Positions 25,901 to 32,345 of a DNA stretch of 32,345 nucleotides are shown one piece after another; the first letter of the stretch is position 1; every line of letters starts with the position of its first letter. Source of the DNA: Pseudomonadota bacterium (GTDB taxonomy: Bacteria > Desulfobacterota > Desulfobulbia > Desulfobulbales > CALZHT01); the NCBI GenBank assembly GCA_018823135.1, contig JAHJJF010000050.1, positions 1 through 32,345 of the forward strand, in the 5' to 3' direction. A program made the translations under genes and the position numbers. The notes below the pieces were generated by a model. The model was not told the DNA's origin and did not search any database. It saw only the letters and a program-made list of their open reading frames with translations.

Positions 25901-27850
25901 TCAATAATTAAAACGGATGCCACCTTCGAACCAGCGGCCCGGATCAACATAATCAAAAGTAGTGGTACTTGTTCCATTGGCGATGTTATGCACGGAGAAA
26001 AAGAAATCCACATCCTGCCATTTGCCGAAAATTCCTTTGGAGTTCAACATGAAATCCCAGATCATATCATCGCAGCTATATGGAATTGCAAACAGGCCCT
26101 CCTCATACCACCGGTAGTTCCCTAAAAACTGTGCAGAAAAAATATCGTCTTTCACATAGCGGAGAGCAATATCCGAGCCGTATTCTTCCTTATTTTTGCC
26201 GTCTTCATAATCTTCAACATTGACCAGATCAAAACTTGCCCGCACAGATAAATTATAATACTGCATGGTTTCAAGCTCGACTTCAAAGCCCTGACGTCTG
26301 GCCTTTCCTGAATTTACCGCCATGTAATTGTCTGGATTGGTCGGGGAATTTATATAGTCCAGGGCATTCCTTAAATCATGTTGAAACAGGGTTGTTTTAA
26401 TCCAGACAAAGCCGGGATCAGATGATTCAAAACCCACCTGGTAGGATGTTACCTTTTCAGGCTTCAGGTCCGGATTCGGGTCAGCAAAAAGCGAGCCGCT
26501 TGAAGTTTCCAAAAGATTGGGGCTTGAAAACCCCCGTGAACAGGAGGCGCGGAAAACGGTTTTACTCAGGCTGTAGGTGAGACCAATACTTGGACTGGCA
26601 AAACCGCCGAATACTGAAGCGTGGTCATAGCGGATGCCAGGGGTCAGTGCAAAATCCCCCATCACAATAGTATCATTAATATACACGCCTACCTCGTCGC
26701 GTGTTGGTGAGAATTCATCTACGGGATCCGCGCCGCCGCCGTCCTCAGATTGCAGATAATCACCAGACTCAGCAGTAAAGTCCATTTCGCTGTGGATGAT
26801 ATCAGCTCCCATGACCATGGTTCCCAGATAACCTGTATCCAGATTGAAAATGGCGCTGCCGCCATGGGAATGACTGTCAAAAATACCATTAAAATAAAGA
26901 TCGCCAACCGGCCCATATACGCCGTTTTCATCATTATTTTGAACACCTTTTTTGTTCAGGGAATAGAGCAGGACATTGAGCATAAGATTGTCTGTGAGCC
27001 TGGCATCAAAATTGGCATTCACATAATCAGTACGCATAATACCGTGTGAAATAAGAAAAGAGTACTCCAGGTTGCCATAATTTTCATAGTTTTCGCCATA
27101 GCCTGCGGTCAATTTAAGGGACATGTCGCTTCCCATGTCGATATTCATTTTGCCTAAAAAGGTCTGTTCAGTATAATAGCGATTATTATTGAGTCCGTCG
27201 GTTTCCTTGGCGCCTGCATAGGCGTAATAACTTACATTACCGCCCTTGCCGGACATTGTTGCCCGGGTGTCCGAGGTGTTGGCGCTGCCTTCGGACCAGG
27301 AGATGTTCCCCGAAGGTGAACGAGATGTCCCTGCATCCTTGGTGATGATGTTGATGATCCCGCCCAGAGCGGAACCCCAGGTGGAAGAGGCTGGCCCCTT
27401 GATGATTTCAATACGTTTTACGATTTCAACAGGTATTGTGCCCATTGTGGTGCCGCTACTAGGAATACTCCAGCGCATACCGTCCAGCAACACGGTCATA
27501 TGCCTCTGCTCAGAACCCTGGATCGTGGGGCTAACACCAATAAAGTCATCCCGTAAATCATCGGATGATATTCCAGCAACCCTTCGCAACACATCATCGA
27601 TGGTGTGGGCGTTCATGTCTTTAATCTGCTTGGCAGTGATGATGGATACATTTTCAGGAATCTGCCAGACCGGCTTTGGGGCACGGGTGGTGGCTTCAAC
27701 AAGATCGAATTCGGAAAAATAGAGCAAAAGGTCTTCGCCTTCTCTGGGTGATTCCTGCTCTGCGGCTGAAACTCCGAAAGGCTGAAGCAGCAATACGAAG
27801 GCGATTACAATAAGCGGCTTAAAAACTTTCCACAGAGACTTCTCGTTCAT
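25901..27850 (-). CDS. TonB-dependent outer-membrane receptor
   Basis: 649 residues. Signal peptide at 1-29 (LIVIAFVLLLQPFGVSA), a TonB-box-like stretch after it, plug domain at about 55-175 (VSIITAKQIKDMNAHTIDDVLRRVAGI, TIQGSEQRHMTVLLDGMRW, VEIVKRIEIIKGPASSTWGSALGGIINIITK), then about 22 barrel strands ending in WFEGGIRFNY. Sequence signatures such as FRASCSRGFSSPNLLE and LKPEKVTSYQVGFE are typical of the siderophore/vitamin B12-type receptors (CirA/BtuB group). The ligand is not evident: no cobalamin riboswitch is seen upstream and no strong Fur box. It is followed by its own terminator, then the peptide gene, so it may import a metal complex or the modified peptide itself; that link is speculation from proximity. 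Confidence 0.93.
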   Translation of the reverse strand: MNEKSLWKVFKPLIVIAFVLLLQPFGVSAAEQESPREGEDLLLYFSEFDLVEATTRAPKPVWQIPENVSIITAKQIKDMNAHTIDDVLRRVAGISSDDLRDDFIGVSPTIQGSEQRHMTVLLDGMRWSIPSSGTTMGTIPVEIVKRIEIIKGPASSTWGSALGGIINIITKDAGTSRSPSGNISWSEGSANTSDTRATMSGKGGNVSYYAYAGAKETDGLNNNRYYTEQTFLGKMNIDMGSDMSLKLTAGYGENYENYGNLEYSFLISHGIMRTDYVNANFDARLTDNLMLNVLLYSLNKKGVQNNDENGVYGPVGDLYFNGIFDSHSHGGSAIFNLDTGYLGTMVMGADIIHSEMDFTAESGDYLQSEDGGGADPVDEFSPTRDEVGVYINDTIVMGDFALTPGIRYDHASVFGGFASPSIGLTYSLSKTVFRASCSRGFSSPNLLETSSGSLFADPNPDLKPEKVTSYQVGFESSDPGFVWIKTTLFQHDLRNALDYINSPTNPDNYMAVNSGKARRQGFEVELETMQYYNLSVRASFDLVNVEDYEDGKNKEEYGSDIALRYVKDDIFSAQFLGNYRWYEEGLFAIPYSCDDMIWDFMLNSKGIFGKWQDVDFFFSVHNIANGTSTTTFDYVDPGRWFEGGIRFNY

Positions 27851-27878
27851 CTATCCCTACCTCAAAATGGTTGTTCAG

Positions 27879-27901
27879 ATTGATGGCTGATAGCTGATAG
27901 C
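27879..27901. repeat. Short GCTGATA tandem repeat
   Basis: Two perfect and one imperfect copy of GCTGATA/GGCTGAT about 30 bases upstream of the receptor start. It lies in the leader region; it may be a trace of a wider family of low-complexity intergenic tracts. Confidence 0.4.
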
Positions 27902-27944
27902 AAAATCACTCTACCTCGACATATCAATCATAATTGACAGAATT

Positions 27945-27977
27945 TTTGAATTTAATGCATATTCAATTAAATTCAAA
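27945..27977. repeat. Perfect 12-base inverted repeat upstream of the receptor gene
   Basis: TTTGAATTTAAT (27945-27956), 9-base spacer, ATTAAATTCAAA (27966-27977). It is about 95 bases upstream of the receptor ATG and 15 bases after the stop of the preceding gene. The stem is all weak base pairs apart from one C-G pair, and there is no T tract, so a protein-binding site is more likely than a terminator. Confidence 0.5.
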
Positions 27978-27991
27978 GAAAAGAATAATAA

Positions 27992-28519
27992 TTACGATGT
28001 TTTTTGAAGAATTACTGGCTGTTGCGCTTCCACGGGCGGTGCAAAAAGCCCGAGGAGATCGGAGAGGAATATCAAGGCGCCTGACACTAAAAGCAACATG
28101 ATATTATTTATGAGTTTACTCATGACCGGATAATTGAAATCATAAATATTGAGGCAATAGACCGACGCAAGAATCAATTCCAGAGGGACAAACACTAACA
28201 GCCCCAAATCTTTAAAGACATTGACATGGGCCGTGACCCAGAAATAAATTGCAACCAGCGACAGGAGACAGATAATAAACTGACTGATCTCAAAAAAGAA
28301 CCTGCTCACGAGATGCAACAGGGCATATACACCCACGGCCCGCATCATAAAGGCGATCATTACTAAAAAAAATGCCGCGGCGCTGCCGTAAGCAAGAAAG
28401 AGGTGTTCATTGCCCGGAAGCAATGCAATGTACTTTGCGTAGTAAGATAAAAAATCAACCTGGGCCAGATACTTACCACAGGACCAGACAGAAATTATGA
28501 TGATTATATGGAGAAACAT
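27992..28519 (-). CDS. Integral membrane protein of unknown function
   Basis: 175 residues. About five hydrophobic segments: LHIIIIISVWSCG, HLFLAYGSAAAFFLVMIAFM, FIICLLSLVAIYFWV, LGLLVFVPLELILASVYCL and IMLLLVSGALIFLSDLL, with short polar loops and a polar C-terminal tail (PPVEAQQPVILQ). I do not recognise a family. The gene lies between the PII-like gene (240 bases upstream on the same strand) and the TonB receptor gene; a shared transcript with the receptor is possible because the gap of about 140 bases has no terminator, only the inverted repeat. Confidence 0.75.
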   Translation of the reverse strand: MFLHIIIIISVWSCGKYLAQVDFLSYYAKYIALLPGNEHLFLAYGSAAAFFLVMIAFMMRAVGVYALLHLVSRFFFEISQFIICLLSLVAIYFWVTAHVNVFKDLGLLVFVPLELILASVYCLNIYDFNYPVMSKLINNIMLLLVSGALIFLSDLLGLFAPPVEAQQPVILQKTS

Positions 28520-28759
28520 GGGGTATTCAACTTTTCTGGTTAATTATGGTTTAATCAATCCTGTTATATTATGAAGTGAGCAGGTTTTGTGCACAAATTA
28601 GAATCAGTTTATCAGCTGCTGAAAACCTGGAGCCTGTGATGATTTTAAACTGTATCCTGGATTCGAGGAAGTGCTGAATCCTTCCATACAAGAATATCAG
28701 CGGTTGAAGCTTCACGCAGCAGATAAGCGATAACTTCGCGCTGCCGGGGAAGCGCTTCG

Positions 28760-29086
28760 CTATAAATTTTCAGGCTCAAGAAAACCAACCGCTCGGTCGA
28801 TGCTGTGCAGGAAAGCAAAACCCTTGCCTTTCTTCTCAAGACGCGCCGCCTTGACCACTGCTTCAAAAACCTGATCGGTCTGCTCGCCCTTGACGACAAT
28901 CAGAATTATTTCCTTTTCAGGTTTTATAAATCTCCCCCTGAAACCAAGAGCTTCCCGGATACCGGTACCGCGCCCGTAATAAATCGTCGCGCCTTCGGCA
29001 CCGGCCTCCTGGGCAGCCTTGACAACCTTGTCCGCTTCGCCGCGCTGAACAATGCATGTGATCAAATTTGGATTAACACTGGTCAT
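28760..29086 (-). CDS. PII-like signalling protein
   Basis: 108 residues, the length of a GlnB-type trimer subunit. The ferredoxin-like pattern is visible: NLITCIVQRGEADKVVKAAQEAGAEGATIYYGRGTG, then EIILIVVKGEQTDQVFEAVVKAARLEKKGKGFAFLHSIDRAVG. The T-loop differs from true GlnB: no uridylylated Tyr context, and the nucleotide B-loop is replaced by LEKKGKGFAFL. Such divergent PII-like proteins usually bind adenyl nucleotides and regulate a neighbouring membrane protein. The nearest membrane gene is at 27992-28519 on the same strand. A role in nitrogen control is therefore not assured. Confidence 0.8.
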   Translation of the reverse strand: MTSVNPNLITCIVQRGEADKVVKAAQEAGAEGATIYYGRGTGIREALGFRGRFIKPEKEIILIVVKGEQTDQVFEAVVKAARLEKKGKGFAFLHSIDRAVGFLEPENL

Positions 29087-29354
29087 ATCCTGATCTTCCT
29101 TCTTGATGTTATAAATAGTAATGCCGTTCGTTTATAGTATCGAGGAACTGCTCCTCTCCGATAAAAACTGCCTGAATCAGATAGCGGAAAATATGTTCCC
29201 CTACCACTTGGCTAAAGGAAACAGGGATTCAAAGTCAAGTAAAAACGATATGGTAATTACTCTTGGCAAGGGGTAATAAGCTACAAAGATGAAAGGTGAA
29301 AAAAAGTCCACCCATTCCCGTTGCCTCTCCTCACTCAGCTCTCAGCACTCATCA
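29087..29354. other. Intergenic region, little recognisable content
   Basis: About 270 bases between the PII-like gene and the OmpA-type gene, both minus strand. The right part is a CT-rich low-complexity tract (29325-29357). An A/T-rich stretch near 29110-29140 may hold the promoter of the PII-like gene, but I cannot place a clear pair of boxes. Confidence 0.4.
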
Positions 29355-29357
29355 CTA
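29325..29357. repeat. CT-rich CACTCA-type low-complexity tract, locus 4
   Basis: CTCTCCTCACTCAGCTCTC followed by AGCACTCATCACTA, abutting the stop codon of the OmpA-type gene at 29355. Confidence 0.6.
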
Positions 29358-30113
29358 TTTATTCCTGGCCTTCAGGTGAATCTCAACCGCCCTTTCCTTC
29401 TGTACCGGATCCTTGCCGTTACCCAATTGAAGCGGTCGATAATGGGCCACACCCTGGGCAACGAGACGATCAGGGCTGATGCCATAGCCCCATTGAAGAA
29501 TCCGCACAACTTCAGTGGCGCGGGCCGCGGACAGTTCCCAGTTTGAGGGATATTTGTCGGAAATCCTGTCACTTGGCGGCAGAGGATCAGCATGACCGAT
29601 GACCAGTATTTCCTGATCCACGGCATTTTTCAAAACCGGAGCGATACGTCTGAGCAGATCCCTGCCGGCCTTTGAAACTTCTGCGGAACCTTTTTTGAAA
29701 AACAATCTTTCAAGAAGGTCCATTTTCAAGGCACCTTCCATCACAACTATTTTCGCCTCGTTGGTATTGACCTTTTCTTCAAGGGCGACAACCATGCTGT
29801 CCATCTCTTCTTTCTGTTGTCTTTTCTGCCGTTCAAGTTCCTGGGTCTGTTTTTCAAGTTCGGCTATTTCATTCTTATAATCTTTATTAGATGACTTAAG
29901 TTGATAATTGTCTTTCTGCTCCTTCTTGAGGGACTCGGAAAGGTCTTCATTACTTTTTTCAAGTGTTGCCTTTTCCTGCTGGGATGAGTTGAACTGTTCT
30001 TCAAGGGCATCATATTTGGATGTACTGACGCATCCTGATGCGGTAAGCAAAACGAACAGAAGAAAAAACGGGATTACGGCAACTCCTCTTTCCTGGCGGA
30101 TATTTTTTTTCAT
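29355..30113 (-). CDS. OmpA-type peptidoglycan-binding lipoprotein
   Basis: 252 residues. Signal peptide with lipobox (FFLLFVLLTASGC, Cys28), then a long coiled coil at about 35-120 rich in E, K and Q (LEEQFNSSQQEKATLEKSNE through QKRQQKEEMDSM), then an OmpA/MotB-type domain at about 140-248 with FKKGSAEVSKAGRDLLRRIAPVL and IGHADPLPPSDRISDKYPSNWELSAARATEVVRIL. It should be anchored in the outer membrane and bind peptidoglycan, tying the two together across the coil. The MotB-like NWELSAARA motif is typical. Ribosome site GAGG is 9 bases ahead of the ATG. It is monocistronic or paired with the downstream PII-like gene, with no clear functional link. Confidence 0.92.
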   Translation of the reverse strand: MKKNIRQERGVAVIPFFLLFVLLTASGCVSTSKYDALEEQFNSSQQEKATLEKSNEDLSESLKKEQKDNYQLKSSNKDYKNEIAELEKQTQELERQKRQQKEEMDSMVVALEEKVNTNEAKIVVMEGALKMDLLERLFFKKGSAEVSKAGRDLLRRIAPVLKNAVDQEILVIGHADPLPPSDRISDKYPSNWELSAARATEVVRILQWGYGISPDRLVAQGVAHYRPLQLGNGKDPVQKERAVEIHLKARNK

Positions 30114-30248
30114 TGGATCTGACCTCAGTTGGTTAAAATTGATAATCTTATAAAAGGCGATAATTCCAATAATTTATAAGACGAATACGCATCAGACGAG
30201 TGTTTTTCACGAGTCCGGTAAAGTTGGATGCAGCAAATCCACAGGCCC

Positions 30249-30292
30249 CATTCACCCCTGTCTTGTCACTCGTCACGATTCACTTGTCACTG
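30249..30292. repeat. CT-rich CACTCA-type low-complexity tract, locus 5
   Basis: TTCACCCCTGTCTTGTCACT then CGTCACGATTCACTTGTCACT, a few bases beyond the stop of the PilZ gene at 30296. Confidence 0.5.
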
Positions 30293-30295
30293 CAG

Positions 30296-30706
30296 TTAAT
30301 TCTGAACCGCTTCATTATTCAGAGAACTGCTCACCCACTCTGTATCAACAAAATCAACAATCTGTTCCTTGACTATATCGGGCAGATCCATGAATTCACA
30401 TCCGTAGCCAATATGTTTCATCAGGTGATGATCAAGAACCCATTTGATTTTTGTCTCTATATTCACCACGAGCTGAATCGGCGCGTTGCCCACTATTTTG
30501 GTAAGAATAAGATGGTCGCCTACCTTGAGTTTAATATTGTCATCCCGTTTCAAAGTGAAATGCAAACCACCGACGCTCATATTCATCACATTGGCAACTA
30601 TGCCTTTATCTCCCTGACTCGGACAGGAAAAAAAACCGACCATTTTATCCTGAACCGAGTAAAAGACTCGTTTATATTTTCTACGGTGCTGGACTTCCTC
30701 TCCCAT
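30296..30706 (-). CDS. PilZ domain protein (second in the window)
   Basis: 136 residues from the ATG at 30706, which has GAGGAA about 6 bases ahead; an in-frame TTG four codons upstream sits next to the ribosome site and is rejected. The RxxxR motif is in HRRKYKR (residues 9-13) and the N/DxSxxG motif in NMSVGGLHF. The core PilZ beta barrel follows (LKVGDHLILTKIVG, IQLVVNIETKIKWVLDHHLMKHIGYGCEFMDLP). A cytoplasmic cyclic-di-GMP effector without other domains. It differs enough from the PilZ protein at 6102-6491 that they are not recent copies. No operon partner. Confidence 0.88.
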   Translation of the reverse strand: MGEEVQHRRKYKRVFYSVQDKMVGFFSCPSQGDKGIVANVMNMSVGGLHFTLKRDDNIKLKVGDHLILTKIVGNAPIQLVVNIETKIKWVLDHHLMKHIGYGCEFMDLPDIVKEQIVDFVDTEWVSSSLNNEAVQN

Positions 30707-30958
30707 GAAATTCCTCAACTCTATATTTCTTGTTATGTTGTTTATCGTCTCGCCGGAATAACAAAGAACAAAATTCCGGACAAAATTAATCCGACAACCA
30801 GCTGATATTATTAGACCCGCTTGATGCTTGTGAGACTTTTCAGGTAATCATACGTATGAATCGCAAAAAGTCCAATACTGCTATAACGCCCAATGATTTC
30901 AAAAAGTTAGAAGCGGACTCCGCGTCGGTGTCGGCCAACAAAACAGCCGACGATCAAC

Positions 30959-31010
30959 ACTCGTGCTTTCGGAGTCTCGCAGAGCTCGCATATTTACGAG
31001 ACCGACAATA
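30959..31010. repeat. Dispersed intergenic element, copy 2
   Basis: ACTCGTGCTTTCGGAGTCTC then GCAGAGCTCGC at the left and ACGAGACCGACAATA at the right. It shares both end blocks with 15053-15129 but has a middle about 25 bases shorter. Confidence 0.7.
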
Positions 31011-31267
31011 CTGTGAGAAATACCATAAAAATTGATTCCAGGTCAACAACTTATACACCACAAAACAGCTCCGAAACGCTTGTTGAAGCCAGGAACGAAC
31101 AAGGAGAGTCGCAGAACAGGACTGACCGGGCTGGAGAGCCGACCAACCGCAGTGAGAACACATCCCTCCAGGCTTGATCAAACTTGTGTCGCTGTGTATA
31201 GAATCGTAAAGCCTCTTTTTATACAGAACAGTTTATGGTATAAGCATCAACAAAATAATCCACGCAC

Positions 31268-31273
31268 TATAAT
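31268..31273 (+). promoter_or_regulatory. Perfect -10 box upstream of the 94-residue gene
   Basis: TATAAT, 40 bases ahead of the ATG at 31314. No matching -35 is visible at 16-18 bases, so activation by a regulator would be needed if it is real. Confidence 0.35.
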
Positions 31274-31313
31274 AATGGATACCTCGTACTCAATTAATCC
31301 AAGGAGAAAAATC

Positions 31314-31598
31314 ATGGCTTCCGATGTCAATGAATTAAGCGTAGATTACGAAGAGGACGGAATACAACTGGTCAAGGAGATTGACAAGGTGATTCTCTCC
31401 AAAGGCGCCTGGGCCACCCTGATCTTCCGCTATCAGCAATGGGACAAAAAAAAGGAGGATTTCGGACCAGACCGCTTCACCATCAGACGATACCGCAAGA
31501 TGAACAACGAATACAGCCAGCAGTCAAAGTTTAATATTTCAAGCAAGGATCAGGCTGAAAAGATCGTCAGCGCCCTCGAAAAATGGACAAAAGAGTAA
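31314..31598 (+). CDS. Small conserved-looking protein of unknown function
   Basis: 94 residues from the ATG at 31314, with AAGGAG about 7 bases ahead. The frame stays open for 94 codons upstream, but that part overlaps the repeat and has no ribosome site. The protein is hydrophilic: VDYEEDGIQLVKEIDKVILSKGAWATLIFRYQQWDKKKEDFGPDRFTIRRYRK, then a tail with SSKDQAEKIVSALEKW. The central part predicts a small beta sheet closed by helices. I do not recognise a named family. Its stop overlaps the region where the PsiE-like gene begins, so the three last genes form one operon. Confidence 0.8.
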   Translation: MASDVNELSVDYEEDGIQLVKEIDKVILSKGAWATLIFRYQQWDKKKEDFGPDRFTIRRYRKMNNEYSQQSKFNISSKDQAEKIVSALEKWTKE

Positions 31599-31621
31599 AA
31601 AACTCTTTTTCTGGTGAGATC

Positions 31622-32104
31622 ATGAAAGAAGACCAACCAAGAGTCAACGTCAGATCACTGAGAAAAATTCTGATCATCGGCGATGACATCATGCATTTCA
31701 TCGTCGCGGCAACTCTTCTGGTCTGCGCCGCGTTGGTCCTTGTTAAAACCCTTCCCAACCTGCTGCATCCGGATATCAGTTCAGTACTGCATGTTTTAAA
31801 CGACGTCCTTCTGGTCTTGATCATAATGGAACTTCTCTGGCCGATTATTCGTTTCCTCCAGAGAAAGCCATTCATCCTCAACCCCTTTCTTTATATCGGG
31901 ATCATATCCTCAATCCGGCGCATCCTGCTTATTGAGGCGGAGCATTCCATGATCAGCCGAATCGGCAATACAGCTATTCAATGGCATGAACTCTGGCCGG
32001 TTCTTGCGGAACTCGGGGTAAATGTCCTGATAATTCTGGTTCTGGCCATTGCTTTGCGAATTCTGGCTCCAAACGGTTGCGATCAGGCAAAGATGAATGA
32101 CTGA
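31622..32104 (+). CDS. PsiE-family membrane protein
   Basis: 160 residues from the ATG at 31622 (GGTGAG just ahead); an in-frame ATG at 31583, inside the previous gene, is possible. Four hydrophobic segments: IMHFIVAATLLVCAALVLV, HVLNDVLLVLIIMELLWPI, NPFLYIGIISSIRRILLIEAE and LWPVLAELGVNVLIILVLAIALRIL. The order and the central P-F-L-YIGIISSIRRILL motif match phosphate-starvation-inducible PsiE family proteins. Role unknown; some relatives sit in stress or phosphate loci, but nothing here shows a phosphate box. Its stop overlaps the next start. Confidence 0.78.
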   Translation: MKEDQPRVNVRSLRKILIIGDDIMHFIVAATLLVCAALVLVKTLPNLLHPDISSVLHVLNDVLLVLIIMELLWPIIRFLQRKPFILNPFLYIGIISSIRRILLIEAEHSMISRIGNTAIQWHELWPVLAELGVNVLIILVLAIALRILAPNGCDQAKMND

Positions 32105-32345
32105 CCCATTCACCCTTCTTCCCCTTGAATATTTTACAACCGGAGGCAAGATAGTCCTTACCGCCCTTCTGGCAACCAGTTTTGCCCTTGCGGTGTCGGG
32201 CGCGATAAATCTCTGTTCCCCTAAGCCGCATTTCCAGAAATCATCCGGCTGGCTTCATGGGATGACCGCTGGTTTATATGTTGCGGGATTTCTATTGATC
32301 TGCTGGTTTCATTACTGTATCAACAGACATTTACCCTTGGAACTG
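32097..32345 (+). CDS. Membrane protein, 3' end beyond the window
   Basis: The ATG at 32097 overlaps the PsiE stop by 8 bases and the frame is open for 83 codons to the right edge. Two hydrophobic segments are visible: IVLTALLATSFALAVSGAI and TAGLYVAGFLLICWFHYCI, separated by a polar loop with CSPKPHFQKSSGWLHG. I cannot assign a family from this part. Translational coupling with the PsiE-like gene makes it a likely functional partner. Confidence 0.7.
   Translation, partial: MTDPFTLLPLEYFTTGGKIVLTALLATSFALAVSGAINLCSPKPHFQKSSGWLHGMTAGLYVAGFLLICWFHYCINRHLPLEL

Larger units (their letters stand above)
30720..31313. other. Non-coding region with repeat, hairpin and unexplained GC-richer block
   Basis: About 590 bases between a PilZ gene (-) and the 94-residue gene (+). 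Contains a perfect 12-base palindrome TCATACGTATGA (30848-30859), a hairpin GTCGGC/GCCGAC (30930-30935 and 30946-30951), copy 2 of the dispersed element (30959-31010), and a GC-richer block at about 31060-31190 with CTGGAG/CTCCAG facing arms. Frames on both strands run through the last block but lack ribosome sites and look like chance. Confidence 0.45.

Noticed and set aside
27246-27722. Plus-strand frame of 158 codons opposite the TonB receptor
   Set aside because: Shadow of the conserved plug domain.
30200-30805. Plus-strand frame of 201 codons opposite the second PilZ gene
   Set aside because: Antisense; the PilZ reading has both ligand-binding motifs and a ribosome site.
30954-31181. 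Minus-strand open frame of 75 codons with several Cys residues
   Set aside because: No ribosome site, overlaps the repeat copy, and the sequence looks like the reverse of a GC-richer non-coding block; not callable as a gene.
31032-31313. 94-codon N-terminal extension of the 94-residue gene
   Set aside because: The AAGGAG before the ATG at 31314 and the loss of protein-like composition upstream point to the short form.
1-32345. tRNA, rRNA, CRISPR array, insertion sequence or prophage genes
   Set aside because: Looked for; none with recognisable sequence or regular repeat spacing was found.

Overview
The window reads as a chromosomal segment of a Gram-negative bacterium with an outer membrane, most likely a Desulfobacterota (former Deltaproteobacteria; a Desulfobulbales- or Desulfuromonadales-like host). 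Grounds: outer-membrane beta-barrels, a TonB-dependent receptor, two lipoproteins with lipoboxes, a sigma-54 activator, a very high density of two-component and cyclic-di-GMP proteins, and a radical SAM/SPASM maturase with a tiny cysteine peptide. The taxonomic call is inference. I saw no rRNA, tRNA, CRISPR array, intact insertion sequence or prophage gene.

Layout. 1-6 kb (+): the end of an NMT1/NrtA-like periplasmic binding protein coupled to a hybrid sensor kinase, an HD-GYP phosphodiesterase and a YgiQ-type radical SAM protein. 6-7 kb: a PilZ gene (-) and an AT-rich gap. 7-11.3 kb (+): a second periplasmic binding protein overlapping a sensor kinase gene, then a response regulator with a C-terminal four-cysteine module, then an ankyrin protein. 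11.4-15 kb (-): an exported unknown, leucyl aminopeptidase, and a degenerate-receiver/HDOD protein. 15.5-18.4 kb (+): a CNNM/CBS membrane protein, an FmdB-like zinc ribbon protein and an outer-membrane beta-barrel. 18.5-23.2 kb (+): a sigma-54 response regulator followed by a 929-residue orphan lipoprotein with a textbook -24/-12 promoter.

23.3-30.7 kb (-): radical SAM/SPASM peptide maturase, PIN toxin and antitoxin, a 33-residue precursor-like peptide with a CC motif, a TonB-dependent receptor, an unknown membrane protein, a PII-like protein, an OmpA-type lipoprotein and a second PilZ protein. 31.3 kb to the end (+): a 94-residue unknown, a PsiE-family membrane protein and the start of another membrane protein.

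The most notable system is the peptide/maturase pair at 23.3-25.7 kb: a short peptide gene with its own strong ribosome binding site and terminator, and a complete SPASM enzyme, separated by a toxin-antitoxin cassette. Next come the sigma-54 promoter and possible enhancer repeats in front of the unknown giant lipoprotein, two sensor kinases each wired to a periplasmic binding protein with no transporter genes in view, and a receiver domain that has lost its phosphorylation residues. Two kinds of intergenic repeat are scattered through the window: a CT-rich CACTCA-type low-complexity sequence at five places and a GTCTCG/CGAGAC element at two.
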